Assembly: GCF_016807185.1 (NCBI RefSeq)
Contig: NZ_JAEVYN010000001.1
Coordinates: 2,382,161 to 2,446,160, forward strand
Direction of reading: 5' to 3'
DNA: 64,000 nucleotides
Origin: Leptolyngbya sp. Cla-17
GTDB lineage: Bacteria; Cyanobacteriota; Cyanobacteriia; Leptolyngbyales; Leptolyngbyaceae
Position numbers and translations under genes: made by a program. Positions 8,100 through 17,339 of the stretch are shown here, one piece after another; within the stretch, counting starts at the first letter, position 1; every line of letters begins with the position of its first letter. The notes beneath the pieces were generated by a model. The model did no database searches and was not told where the DNA came from. It saw nothing but the letters and a program-made list of their open reading frames with translations.

Positions 8100-10112
8100 C
8101 TAGATGACCTTGGCAATCAATCGCCAGGAATTCAGCCGACCTACATCCATTCTCCAAGTGTCTACCACGCTTATTATCCAGGTTCCCTGGATACGCTTAC
8201 CCGTAAAAGCCCTCAATGCAGGTAGTTCCGAAACCGTATAAACCTTGCGGATATTGTCTGTCGAACCACCCTTGTGGTCATGAAGGGTTACGGCAGTGCC
8301 GTCTGGGGCAGTGATATCAATGCGTAAATCACCAATATAGGTGTGAGTTAGATCAAGCCCAACGCGGATGTCATCAATAGCCCCATTTTGAGAGATTTCT
8401 ATTTTGCTGAAAATAGAACTGCCTGCATCTGGAATCTCCAGACTTGCTTGAATCTCCTGATCGATCGTTATTTCCGCCTCTGGAACTGCTGATTTGACTG
8501 CCTTGGCTGCATTGACCTTACCATGACCAAACCAAAGACTAAAACCATTGCTGAAATCACCAGGTTCGTTCACAGGTGTTTCTGATTCAATCTTCAGATC
8601 TTTATCTGCCGTTTGCTGGAGTAACTGCTTTACCTGCAAAGCTGTGAGGTTAGGATTACGAGAAAGGATGAGTCCACAGACCCCAGCTACAGTAGGGGTT
8701 GCACTCGATGTACCCCCAAATTGATCGGTATAGCGAGAGCCTTGGGTGAAACCAGATCCTAAATTCTCATTATCAGTCGTCACTACACCGCGACCACGCG
8801 GGATAAATTGTCCCAGATCATGAAAGTTGTTGGTTGGCGCACAAACACAGATCTCGCGCCCCCAGGAGGAATAAGCCGAGCGGGTTTTGAGTGAAGTCGA
8901 ACCGCTAACGGTAATGACATCAGGATGAGCAGCAATCCAGCGATCGATTAGACCGCTATACCTGCGGCGACGTCTGTTGCCATCAATGAACTCGTAGGTT
9001 CGCGTATTGTTAAGATCCTTAACCGGACAATTGTTATTGCCAGCCGCTACACAAATGACCAGTCCCTTGCCACGTCGCCCTCCCGTCCGTGCCAATTCCG
9101 ATAAAGCATCTGAAAACGCTCGACTGAGCGGAGCATTGGCAGGTCCAACTCCCCAGGAGCAGGATACGACATCTGCTTCTCTAGAGATTCGGTTAAATAG
9201 TTGGATCATGGCAGCATCATCAAAACTCAACGGGAAACGCACTGCCAGAAACGCACATTCCGGTGCCACCCCAACGGTACCTTGTCCATTAATCTCGGCT
9301 AAAGCAACGCCAGCACAAGGAGTTCCGTGATAATCGCCTCCCTTCGGCAGGACTTCATCTGTATAAAATACGGTTCCGTTGCTCTCAACCGCATTCAATC
9401 GCCCTACAACCTTTCCTGGTCCTTGAAAATCGGGGTGGGTCAAGTCAAACCCATCATCCGCCACGCAGATTACAATGTCTCGTGAGCCACGGGTGATTTC
9501 CCACGCCTCTGGAGCGAAGATGCCTGCCTCAGCTACCAGATCTGTTCCATTGTTTGGAGAATGCAGATGCCACTGTTTAGGAAACTGCTCATCCGCTGGA
9601 ATAAAAGCAAACCGTTGAAGTTGGCGAACTAAATTGGGTTCAGCATACTCTACATCCGGACGGGAAGCTGCTAAGTTGGACGTTTTGATGGCATTCCGGT
9701 TTGTTGCAGTCGTCACCCGAACAAGCAGCGTGTTTTGCCCCAGATCTTGAACCACTTCCAGCTTCTCATAACGCAAGAACTCATCAATGGTTTGCTCTGA
9801 GGTTTCAGGTTTGAACTTGATGAAGAACGAGTCGGTGATCAGATACTCAGAATCGGCTTGCCCTGGAGTCCGATAGACATGGTGAACGACGTTATCAGAT
9901 TCACGTAATTGAGCCATTGAGCGATCGCGATTGCCTGCGACAGTAGCCCGGATCAAATCAGGGCCAACCTGATCCACTTCCTCCAGCGACACTCCTGCCT
10001 CGTCTGCCGCTGACTGTGCGGTTTCTACATCGGGTGCGTGCAGTGTAATATCACTTTCTGTCTGCTCAATGAGAATCCTGCGTCCGCCTTGCCAAAAATA
10101 GTTATTGGACAT
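8100..10112 (-). CDS. Subtilisin-like S8 serine protease with C-terminal P domain (PrcA-like)
   Basis: The 670-residue protein has a long N-terminal region (about 1-170) that may be a propeptide, an S8 catalytic domain, and a proprotein-convertase P domain (about 570-670, with THTYIGDLRIDITAPDGT and GTWIISVVDTW). The catalytic triad is visible: Asp219 in VADDGFDLTHPDF, His262 in DYHGTPCAG and Ser469 in GGTSSATPTVAG, with oxyanion Asn359 in VAAGN. The architecture matches the calcium-dependent protease PrcA of Anabaena, but no signal peptide is seen, so location is uncertain. An AAAGGA motif precedes the ATG. It is convergent with squalene-hopene cyclase and separated by 108 bp. Confidence 0.92.
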   Translation of the reverse strand: MSNNYFWQGGRRILIEQTESDITLHAPDVETAQSAADEAGVSLEEVDQVGPDLIRATVAGNRDRSMAQLRESDNVVHHVYRTPGQADSEYLITDSFFIKFKPETSEQTIDEFLRYEKLEVVQDLGQNTLLVRVTTATNRNAIKTSNLAASRPDVEYAEPNLVRQLQRFAFIPADEQFPKQWHLHSPNNGTDLVAEAGIFAPEAWEITRGSRDIVICVADDGFDLTHPDFQGPGKVVGRLNAVESNGTVFYTDEVLPKGGDYHGTPCAGVALAEINGQGTVGVAPECAFLAVRFPLSFDDAAMIQLFNRISREADVVSCSWGVGPANAPLSRAFSDALSELARTGGRRGKGLVICVAAGNNNCPVKDLNNTRTYEFIDGNRRRRRYSGLIDRWIAAHPDVITVSGSTSLKTRSAYSSWGREICVCAPTNNFHDLGQFIPRGRGVVTTDNENLGSGFTQGSRYTDQFGGTSSATPTVAGVCGLILSRNPNLTALQVKQLLQQTADKDLKIESETPVNEPGDFSNGFSLWFGHGKVNAAKAVKSAVPEAEITIDQEIQASLEIPDAGSSIFSKIEISQNGAIDDIRVGLDLTHTYIGDLRIDITAPDGTAVTLHDHKGGSTDNIRKVYTVSELPALRAFTGKRIQGTWIISVVDTWRMDVGRLNSWRLIAKVI

Positions 10113-10644
10113 GATTATTCCTTTCTATGTGGGGAAACCAAAAACGTAGTAACCACAGGGGTTAGACTAATTCAAGATTTAATTGCTGAAAGTACATCTC
10201 TGGAGGCGCGTTCCACTATGGATCCGTTGACTTGCTTTCTTAGGGTAATGAGTCTTATACCACCTTTGACATTACCCTCAAGGGTACTTTTCAAACGATT
10301 TGAACTCGCTTTAACAGACCAATAATCTGACAATATCCCACCAGCACTCAGCAGTCTAATCGCAGAGTTCACTGGCGACGGAATGACTTGAACGAAGCGT
10401 TACAAACTTAAACTCGTCCGGTGCAATGCTATATTATCGGGCAACAATGAAGTACACCAATGTCCTTAAATCTAGACCAAGATTGGGCACAATTATCGGC
10501 TTTGCAACATCACGAAAGCAAATAAGACCGCAAACACCACAATCATTGCGACTTACTTCAAACTGCATCACATCTCTTAACGCAACGAAGAATGCTGCTT
10601 GTGACGCGATCGCCCCAAAAAATTGGAAACGGAACTGCGATCGC
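10113..10644. other. Intergenic region, no gene recognised
   Basis: These 532 bp separate two minus-strand genes and should contain the promoter of the protease. Short open frames on both strands (for example 10172-10372 minus and 10426-10692 plus) show no recognisable family, no good ribosome binding site, and the latter runs into the kinase gene. I see no repeat or RNA gene. Confidence 0.6.
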
Positions 10645-13419
10645 TCACGGTTGAGGCAATTGCAAATAAAATTTTGCTCCAGATTTCTTTAACAAAGCGG
10701 TAATGTTTGGATCTCCAATTTGTAAAGCGTGATCCAAAACCGTGCTTTTGAAGTAGCGAATTCTTCCAGATGCAATATCGCGCTCGTTCGTGAAAGCATT
10801 AACATCCGCACCCTTTGCTAAAAGCAGCTTGACAATTTCGATCACGCCACTTTTAACCGCATACATCAATGGCGTGCGGCGATGATAGGGATTGGGAGCC
10901 GGAGCATTCACTTTCGCTTTATTTTCTAGCAAAACTTTGACCGCCGAGATCGACCCTCTCCGAGCCGCATACATTAATGGAGTGTCACCATAGGCGTTGG
11001 GGCTGTTAACGTTGGCTCCTTTTTGAATTAACAGTTTCACCAAATCGGTGTGTCCCTGACCCGCCGCTAACATCAAAACGTTGGTGCCATTCGAGCGATC
11101 GCGATCTTTGGGATCTGCGCCTGCTTCAATCAAGGCTTTGACAACCTCAACCCGAGTTTCGCCAACGATGGGAAACCGATTTAGCTGATAATCCCAAGAT
11201 AGAAAGCCGATGTATGGATTGCCTAGCAGCGATTCAAGCAGAATAGAATCGGTATTACCATCGGTAGCGTTAGGATTGGCACCCGCTTTGAGGAGCAGCT
11301 TAACAGCGATCGCGTTGTTTTCCCGCATGACATTTCTCAACAGTAGACTGCTGTTTCTAGCGTTGGGGTTAACTCCTTTCTGCAACAACACTTGCATGAT
11401 CGTTGTGTGGTTGCCTCGTGCCGCTTGGAGAAACGCATTTGCGCCCTCTTTTCCGCTAATATCGGCACCCGTTTTGATGAGATGATTCACTTGCTGGAGA
11501 TTTCCCTGTTTAGCAGCAAGCGGGAGCGGACGCAGCGAAGGAGAAAGATTAGTAGATTGGGTAAGTCGCGGAGATGTGGTTTTGGGGTGAAAAAAACTGA
11601 GTTGAGGCGAGTCTTGCACAAAATTAAGGAAGGGTTCGCTCCAAAACGTAGCAACGATTCCTACCCCAGCCAATAGTAAAGAGATTACAGCATTGACGAT
11701 TAAGGATTGTTTTCTTTGAGGCATTGGCTGATCACCCCCGTCTTCCCAGGCTTGCTGCATTTGCGGTTGACCTTGTGCTGGCTCACTCCGAAACGCGGTG
11801 CCGATCGCCGCTACAAAGAAAAGTAAAATTCTGGTAATTATAGATTGTCTTTTTGAAGGCGTAGGTTGAGAGGCACGACTATCACCCTTTTCCCGTTCTT
11901 GCTTTACTCTTACTTGACTCTGTACTGACTGATGGACTCGTTTTTCGTTAAGCGGTTTGGCTGTCTTGGTGAGTTCAGCAGGAGGCGATTTTTTAGCCAA
12001 CTGGGCAGTTGGCAGATCTTGCAGCCAGTTGTTAATTTCCTGAGTTAGCCAGGTGCATTCTGCGGCGGTGTAGCCGATCGCCAGATTGTAGGGTTGTTGT
12101 GCCGTGGCGATCGTCACCATCTCCAGTTCAGTTTTGCCTGTTTTGAGGCGCAGCGATCTTGCAGGTGCAAATTGCACGCTCTGTTTTACTTCTTGAATGT
12201 CTTTAACCTGCCCCTGTTGCCGACGATAGCGCCCTGTCAAAGACCACCACTCTAGCAAAAATTGAGTTTTGTCAATCCGAACTTTTTGATATTTTGTGTA
12301 AGCATAAATCGCTTTTAGCCAGGAGAGCGCCATTACCAGCCACGCCAGCCACACTGTCACCGCAACAATGTAGAGCGGATCGAAGCGGTAATGGAACCTG
12401 ATGTCAGATTTTAGAAAAAGCATCGTCAGAGAGGCTAGCAGCCCTCCAAAGGCTAGTACTCCGAGTAGCGATAGAGCGATCGTGCTTTTTGACGGTGCCA
12501 ATGCTGGAACTTTGATGATTAATTCCTGGGGCAATGCTTGTAATCGAATTCGACTCCCCGCAGGTTGAGAAAGCAGTGCGATCGGGCTACTTCTCCCCGT
12601 CTGCAACGCTTCCAAAGCTTGACGAGCGCTCCCAAACCGATTTTCTACCGCAGGTTGAGTCAGCGTTTCTAACCAGCGGCGAAATTGGGGCGAAATTGGC
12701 GCGTGATTACCGAGCAGATTCCCTTCATCATCGGCAAACTGAATTCGCAACTGTTTTGTGGGTAAATCATTGGGAGCAACGCCTGTGAGCAAATGAACTA
12801 ATGATGTCCCCAATGAAAACAGATCAGAAGCCGGAACAGTCTGACCTCGATATTGTTCTAATGAGGTGTAGCCATAAGTACCCACAACCGTCATGGTTGT
12901 TCGCTCTCGTTTCGCGCGATTTTGCACGGTGCCAAAGTCAATCAAATAAACCTGCTTGTCGTCACCCAACAGCAGATTACTGGGTTTGATATCTCGATGC
13001 AAAACAGGCGGATTGAGTTCGTGTAGGTGGATTAAAATTTGCAACACTTGCGTGGCGATCGCCCGCGCCTGTTTTTCAGTCAAGCACTGGTGATGATCGA
13101 GCAGCGATCGCAGCGTCACGCCCGGAACGTAAGTCTGCACCAAGCCAAACCAATACCCTTCAGCATTTTGTGAGTCCAGCGAAAATGCATCTCGATAGCG
13201 AGGAATCTTGGGATGCCGCAAGTTTTTGAGCACAGTGGCTTCTCGTTCAAGCAGTTGAATATCTTGCCACTCTGGATTTTGAGCGAGTAATTTGACAACA
13301 ACCTGTTCGGCTGGCTGACTGGCTAAGTCGTTGGCTAACCAGGTTTCTCTGGCGTTGTTTTGCCCCAGCCGTTTCTCAAGCTGATAGCGTTGCTGTAAAA
13401 CTTGTCCTGGCTGCATCAC
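10645..13419 (-). CDS. Membrane Ser/Thr protein kinase fused to C-terminal ankyrin repeats
   Basis: Residues 10-270 form a Hanks-type kinase domain: Lys43 in QVVVKLL, catalytic HRDIKPSN at 141-148 and DFG at 161-163 are intact. The glycine-rich loop is unusual (LGQNNARETWLA instead of GxGxxG). After the kinase come two hydrophobic segments (about 313-372), a region with a PH-like look (EWWSLTGRYRRQQGQ onward), a charged linker and a third hydrophobic segment (about 570-592). From about 640 to 915 there are ankyrin repeats such as GANPNATDGNTDS, GHTDLVKLLIQKGANVN and GDTPLMYAARRG. It is a tandem paralogue of the downstream-numbered kinase 66 bp away. It probably signals at the membrane with the ankyrin part as partner-binding module; the substrate is unknown. 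Confidence 0.9.
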   Translation of the reverse strand: MMQPGQVLQQRYQLEKRLGQNNARETWLANDLASQPAEQVVVKLLAQNPEWQDIQLLEREATVLKNLRHPKIPRYRDAFSLDSQNAEGYWFGLVQTYVPGVTLRSLLDHHQCLTEKQARAIATQVLQILIHLHELNPPVLHRDIKPSNLLLGDDKQVYLIDFGTVQNRAKRERTTMTVVGTYGYTSLEQYRGQTVPASDLFSLGTSLVHLLTGVAPNDLPTKQLRIQFADDEGNLLGNHAPISPQFRRWLETLTQPAVENRFGSARQALEALQTGRSSPIALLSQPAGSRIRLQALPQELIIKVPALAPSKSTIALSLLGVLAFGGLLASLTMLFLKSDIRFHYRFDPLYIVAVTVWLAWLVMALSWLKAIYAYTKYQKVRIDKTQFLLEWWSLTGRYRRQQGQVKDIQEVKQSVQFAPARSLRLKTGKTELEMVTIATAQQPYNLAIGYTAAECTWLTQEINNWLQDLPTAQLAKKSPPAELTKTAKPLNEKRVHQSVQSQVRVKQEREKGDSRASQPTPSKRQSIITRILLFFVAAIGTAFRSEPAQGQPQMQQAWEDGGDQPMPQRKQSLIVNAVISLLLAGVGIVATFWSEPFLNFVQDSPQLSFFHPKTTSPRLTQSTNLSPSLRPLPLAAKQGNLQQVNHLIKTGADISGKEGANAFLQAARGNHTTIMQVLLQKGVNPNARNSSLLLRNVMRENNAIAVKLLLKAGANPNATDGNTDSILLESLLGNPYIGFLSWDYQLNRFPIVGETRVEVVKALIEAGADPKDRDRSNGTNVLMLAAGQGHTDLVKLLIQKGANVNSPNAYGDTPLMYAARRGSISAVKVLLENKAKVNAPAPNPYHRRTPLMYAVKSGVIEIVKLLLAKGADVNAFTNERDIASGRIRYFKSTVLDHALQIGDPNITALLKKSGAKFYLQLPQP

Positions 13420-13485
13420 TGCATACTCCTATGCGGTTTAAGTTGAACGAATTTTTGATTTTAGAAGCGAACAAAATCTGCACTT

Positions 13486-15066
13486 CTACCGTTTTGAATT
13501 CAACCAATCTTTGATTTCCTGGGCTAACCAGACACATTCAGCTTCAGTGCATCGCGCAGCAAATGAGAGTCGCTGCTGACCCACCTGAATCAGGACGATT
13601 GGGACTTCGCGGGGTCTTTTACGAAACCAGGATTTGTGTTCTAATGCCTGCACACTTGCCGTCACGTCTTGAATGTGCTCCCGCACTCCCTGTTTTTGTC
13701 GCCACCGCACCCCCAGCGATCGCCACTCCAATCTAAAGTCAGACACCTGAAGAGACTCGTAGGGTTGCTCTAAAGCTTGCCGAGGGGTCATTAATGTGAA
13801 CACGATCAAGAGTGCGATCAAAGGCATAAGGACTAAAATAATCGGCACAATAAACAGGGCAATCAAGAGTAGGATAAAAAGCATCAAGACTGGATGGACA
13901 GGGAATTTCACTTTTCTTGCTGCTTGATCAAAGATGAGTTGATTCGGTTGCCACGCTTCCCAAAATTGAATCATCACCGTGTGAAACGTCATCAACCAAG
14001 GGATTGCAATCAGAATGCTGATGAAGGTGGCAAACCCGCGCGCTTCTTCGGGCTGAATTTTGTGTGCAGCTTGAAATGCAGGCATTAGCCAATAGAGAAT
14101 GCCAAATAAAACCAGGCCCAACGCATTAAATTGCATTAGAAAAAGACTCAGCGTGTTCCCAGATATGCCGATTCCGGGTAGGCGAATTTTCAATTGCGAG
14201 TCCGATTTATCAAGCTGAATTTGGCTGTTGACCGGGCGAGGTAAGGCTAATTTTTCAACGCTCTTTGCTGAAGTTTGTAGTGCTTTGAGTGCTTGACGAG
14301 CCGTTTGAAAGCGATCGCCCACGTCAGGCGCGGTTAATGTGTCGATCCAGTGAGCAAAGCTGGGCGAAATCGAAACGCGATCGCGAAATTGAATTCGCAG
14401 ATCTTTTTGCGGCAGATCAGCCGGACAAACTCCCGTGAGTAAATGAATCAACGTCGCCCCCAACGCATATAAATCAGAAGCAGCAACGGCACGTCCATAA
14501 AACTGTTCGGGCGGCGCATAGCCACTGGTGCCCACAATCGTCAAATCTGCTCCCTCCGCGTGATGCTGTTGCACTGCCCCAAAGTCAATCAAATAAATCT
14601 CGCGATCGTCTCCCCAAATCAAATTACTGGGTTTAATATCTCGATGCACAATCGCGGTTTCCCGTTCATGCAAATCGATCAAAATCAGCAGCACTTGAAT
14701 GGCAACTTGACGAATTTGAGTGGCGGTAAAATGTTTGCCCTGCTGAAGCAGTTGACTTAGCGATCGCCCAGGAATATAGTCTTCGACCAGGGCAAACCAG
14801 GTGAGGTTCTCAGAGCGATTGATCGAAAACGAATCTCGATAACGGGGAATTTTGGCATGGTTCAGCGCTTTGAGAACCGCGATTTCTCGCTCAAATAAAT
14901 CAAAGTTGTCCCATTTCATGGATGCGTCAAACGAGAGCAGTTTCACAACAACAGGCTGAGGCGGTTGAGTGGTCAGGTCTACAGCCAGCCAAATGTGGCG
15001 ATCGTCATTGTGCCCTAGCTGTTGCTTAAGTTGATACCGCTCTTGTAGAATCTGTGCCTGCAACAT
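13486..15066 (-). CDS. Membrane Ser/Thr protein kinase
   Basis: The 526-residue protein has a Hanks-type kinase domain (10-270) with Lys42 in VVVKLLSF, HRDIKPSN at 141-148, DFG at 161-163 and an APPEQF activation-segment motif. The glycine loop is degenerate (LGHNDDRHIWLA), as in the neighbouring kinase. Two pairs of hydrophobic segments follow (around 300-370 and 395-435), then a C-terminal stretch (DFRLEWRSLGVRWRQKQG to AECVWLAQEIKDWL) alignable by eye with the matching part of the ankyrin kinase. The two genes are same-strand, 66 bp apart, and look like a duplication in which one copy gained ankyrin repeats. Function and substrate are unknown. Confidence 0.9.
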   Translation of the reverse strand: MLQAQILQERYQLKQQLGHNDDRHIWLAVDLTTQPPQPVVVKLLSFDASMKWDNFDLFEREIAVLKALNHAKIPRYRDSFSINRSENLTWFALVEDYIPGRSLSQLLQQGKHFTATQIRQVAIQVLLILIDLHERETAIVHRDIKPSNLIWGDDREIYLIDFGAVQQHHAEGADLTIVGTSGYAPPEQFYGRAVAASDLYALGATLIHLLTGVCPADLPQKDLRIQFRDRVSISPSFAHWIDTLTAPDVGDRFQTARQALKALQTSAKSVEKLALPRPVNSQIQLDKSDSQLKIRLPGIGISGNTLSLFLMQFNALGLVLFGILYWLMPAFQAAHKIQPEEARGFATFISILIAIPWLMTFHTVMIQFWEAWQPNQLIFDQAARKVKFPVHPVLMLFILLLIALFIVPIILVLMPLIALLIVFTLMTPRQALEQPYESLQVSDFRLEWRSLGVRWRQKQGVREHIQDVTASVQALEHKSWFRKRPREVPIVLIQVGQQRLSFAARCTEAECVWLAQEIKDWLNSKR

Positions 15067-15080
15067 AGTCAGTTCACCAA

Positions 15081-15110
15081 AGCTTGTCTCTCGTTAGCTT
15101 GTCTCTCGTT
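15081..15110. repeat. Perfect 15-bp tandem duplication
   Basis: AGCTTGTCTCTCGTT occurs twice back to back, 15-44 bp upstream of the minus-strand kinase start. It may alter the spacing of the leader or promoter of that gene; nothing more can be said. Confidence 0.95.
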
Positions 15111-15312
15111 AATAAGAGGATTCCCAAGCTCTCTTTGAGATCTTTATTTTCCGGATATCTGCTAGGCGATTCTCAAAAATCAATGGGACAACCAAGCGGA
15201 AGCAAGCTGGCTTAATTCGTGATTTTTGTGGGAAAGGTTCTGGATAAATCTAAGATCAAATCGGGAAAATGTACTCGATGACTTCTGTATCAGCAACTCA
15301 AAAATCCGTCCC

Positions 15313-15759
15313 TCAACATGGCTTTTGCGTGAGTCCTAACTTTTCTAAGTTAATTTTTTGCAGCGTAGGCAGTATCCGGTCTGAGTTTGCGGCAGTGGCA
15401 TCAGAACCATAGTTAAGCTGTTGGAGCGCGATCGCGACCTGTTCGGCTCCTAGCTGCTGTAGCCACTTGTGCAAATGAGAGGTATGTAGGATAAAACTTT
15501 CTATATCTACTTCAGCATAGGAAGGCTGGTAGGAATGCAGGCGATTGAGGCCTTCCCCCATTAGAATGACGGCTCCACGCCAATTTTCATTGCTCAGATG
15601 GTAAAGCCCAACGGCAACTTGTAAAATTCCTTGATAAAATCCTTTGTCTGCTTGCTCAGCTTCAATCCACAATGCTTCTAATGTGTCATGGCAGGCATAG
15701 TATTGTTGCTGATTAAACTGATCAACCCCAGTCCAAAATTCATCAGGAATTTCTTCCAT
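15313..15759 (-). CDS. DUF309 domain protein
   Basis: The 148-residue protein has the DUF309 signature: FNQQQYYACHDTLEALW near residue 15, with the conserved HDxLE motif, followed by GFYQGILQVAVGLYHLSNENWRGA. DUF309 proteins are small all-helical proteins of unknown biochemical role. The gene sits just upstream (in transcription order) of the DUF58 gene's neighbour on the same strand, with a 35-bp gap from the DUF58 start region, so co-transcription after the DUF58 gene is likely. Confidence 0.87.
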   Translation of the reverse strand: MEEIPDEFWTGVDQFNQQQYYACHDTLEALWIEAEQADKGFYQGILQVAVGLYHLSNENWRGAVILMGEGLNRLHSYQPSYAEVDIESFILHTSHLHKWLQQLGAEQVAIALQQLNYGSDATAANSDRILPTLQKINLEKLGLTQKPC

Positions 15760-15794
15760 CTGCGTGTCTCCTTACCTTCGTCGCTTGTTCAAGT

Positions 15795-17024
15795 TTATTG
15801 ATTAGCTGGCAATTGAAGTTGCATCTGGAGAGGTTGATCAGGTTTCACCAGAATGCCAGGATTACGTTGCACAGCCAGATTTTGAGAGGTTGCCGGGTCA
15901 GGATGGGCGATCGCCTGCCACAAAATCCAGCGGCTACCAGACGGTAAGGTGCTAAGACTGTCGGGGTTTTGGGTTAACCATAGAAAAGGACTGGTGGGTA
16001 GGCTGCTTGCCTGAAGTGATTCGCCCGATCGCGTTTCTGCAAGGGTTTCCAATACCACGTGATTACCTTGAATCAAACCAGTGCTTGCCGTCCATAGCTG
16101 CACCTGTAGGCTTTGACGGCAGGCATAAAAGTATAAAGAAGCCGCAGCAATCACGGCTTGCTCAAAATCATTCTGGGTGGAGTTAGCAGAAGGAAGCCAA
16201 GCAAATGAAGTATCCAAGCAAATCACAAGCTCCTGTCCGCCTGTAAACGTCTCTAGTTCTCGAACGCGCAATTCACCATAGCGGGCGCTGGTGCGCCAAT
16301 GCACCATGCGAATCGGATCACCCCAACGGTAGGGACGCAGGGATCGGGTCAGTCCCTCGGAGGCAGTTTGAGCGCGGCGATCGCTGTTCAACAGCAAACT
16401 TTGATCGCGTCCCATTTCATCAATCAGGGGGCAGTGAGTCAGTGGCAATACTGTTGGGTAAACGATCGCGATCGCCTTGGCAATACGGGAGCGCCGGCAC
16501 CAAAATAAACCCAGAGGTGCGGCTGTGCGAAGATAAACGCTTTGCCAGCGATAAATACCGCGTTTCTCAACTGTTTGAGAGTGGATCCAGTGATGGGCGC
16601 GATTGGGCGCAATTTCTTCGATCGAGTGAATCACTGGTTTGCCCAATGCATCTGGTAGTAGATCTTCCACTTGCAACAGCATTTTAGGCTGGCTGCTCTG
16701 GTTTTCTATCATCAACTCCACGGTAATCTGATCGCCTGCGCTGACTGGATGGATGGGCGCTCGACGCACAGATATTTGGCGTAGGGTACGTTCGGGCAAA
16801 ATGGCTGCGATCGCCAACAGTGCCAGTCCCACTCCGCTCATGACATACAGCCAACCGGATAGGGTGTTAGTTGCCGCCACAAAGAAAAAGATAGATAACC
16901 CACCTAAAAGCCCACCACTGTAAGCAGGAGTAACCCAGTGAGTTTCTAGCCAACCTAAAATCTTCTTGGGCGATCGCAGAGCTAACCAGATAATGCTACG
17001 CTTCACAATAACTTTGGGATGCAT
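15795..17024 (-). CDS. DUF58 domain membrane protein
   Basis: Two hydrophobic segments near residues 33-75 precede a cytoplasmic or periplasmic part with the DUF58 signature: SLRPYRWGDPIRMVHWRTSARYGEL is split around residues 225-250 (RWGD, VHWRTSAR), followed by VRELE. A vWA-like tail starts at ELVICLDTSFAW. DUF58 proteins often act with MoxR ATPases and transglutaminase-like proteins in envelope functions; neither partner is adjacent here. The DUF309 gene follows 35 bp downstream on the same strand, suggesting a two-gene unit. The ATG at 17024 gives an N-terminus of expected length. Confidence 0.87.
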   Translation of the reverse strand: MHPKVIVKRSIIWLALRSPKKILGWLETHWVTPAYSGGLLGGLSIFFFVAATNTLSGWLYVMSGVGLALLAIAAILPERTLRQISVRRAPIHPVSAGDQITVELMIENQSSQPKMLLQVEDLLPDALGKPVIHSIEEIAPNRAHHWIHSQTVEKRGIYRWQSVYLRTAAPLGLFWCRRSRIAKAIAIVYPTVLPLTHCPLIDEMGRDQSLLLNSDRRAQTASEGLTRSLRPYRWGDPIRMVHWRTSARYGELRVRELETFTGGQELVICLDTSFAWLPSANSTQNDFEQAVIAAASLYFYACRQSLQVQLWTASTGLIQGNHVVLETLAETRSGESLQASSLPTSPFLWLTQNPDSLSTLPSGSRWILWQAIAHPDPATSQNLAVQRNPGILVKPDQPLQMQLQLPANQ

Positions 17025-17339
17025 CTACGTCATACAGCTCCATCGGTTGCTGTATTTCTCACAGACTACTATACATCAGCTATTTCTGGGCGTTGCCGAT
17101 TCAGTCCACTGCTTAGACTGAAAATCCTTCTATCGGCATACTCTTCAAAGATTAGAGCGGAGATCGAGATAGTCGATACAATGAAGATTATCGAAATTTA
17201 AAATATTCATATTCGTAGTTTTACAGTCTTTTTGAGCGTTTTAAAGCCTTTTGGCTAGTTTACAGTGGTGCGTCTGCACCAAACCTGTCACTATCGCTTG
17301 ATTGTCTTGCCCGACGAGTGATTTACAAGGGAGATACCA
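17025..17339. other. Divergent promoter region between DUF58 gene and pilT
   Basis: This 315-bp segment separates divergent genes and should hold both promoters. The only clear element is GGGAGAT just before the pilT ATG, a ribosome binding site. No RNA gene or repeat is seen. Confidence 0.55.

Noticed and set aside
10426..10692. Plus-strand 88-residue frame
   Set aside because: Its composition is not protein-like, it lacks a ribosome binding site and it overlaps the 3' end of the ankyrin kinase.
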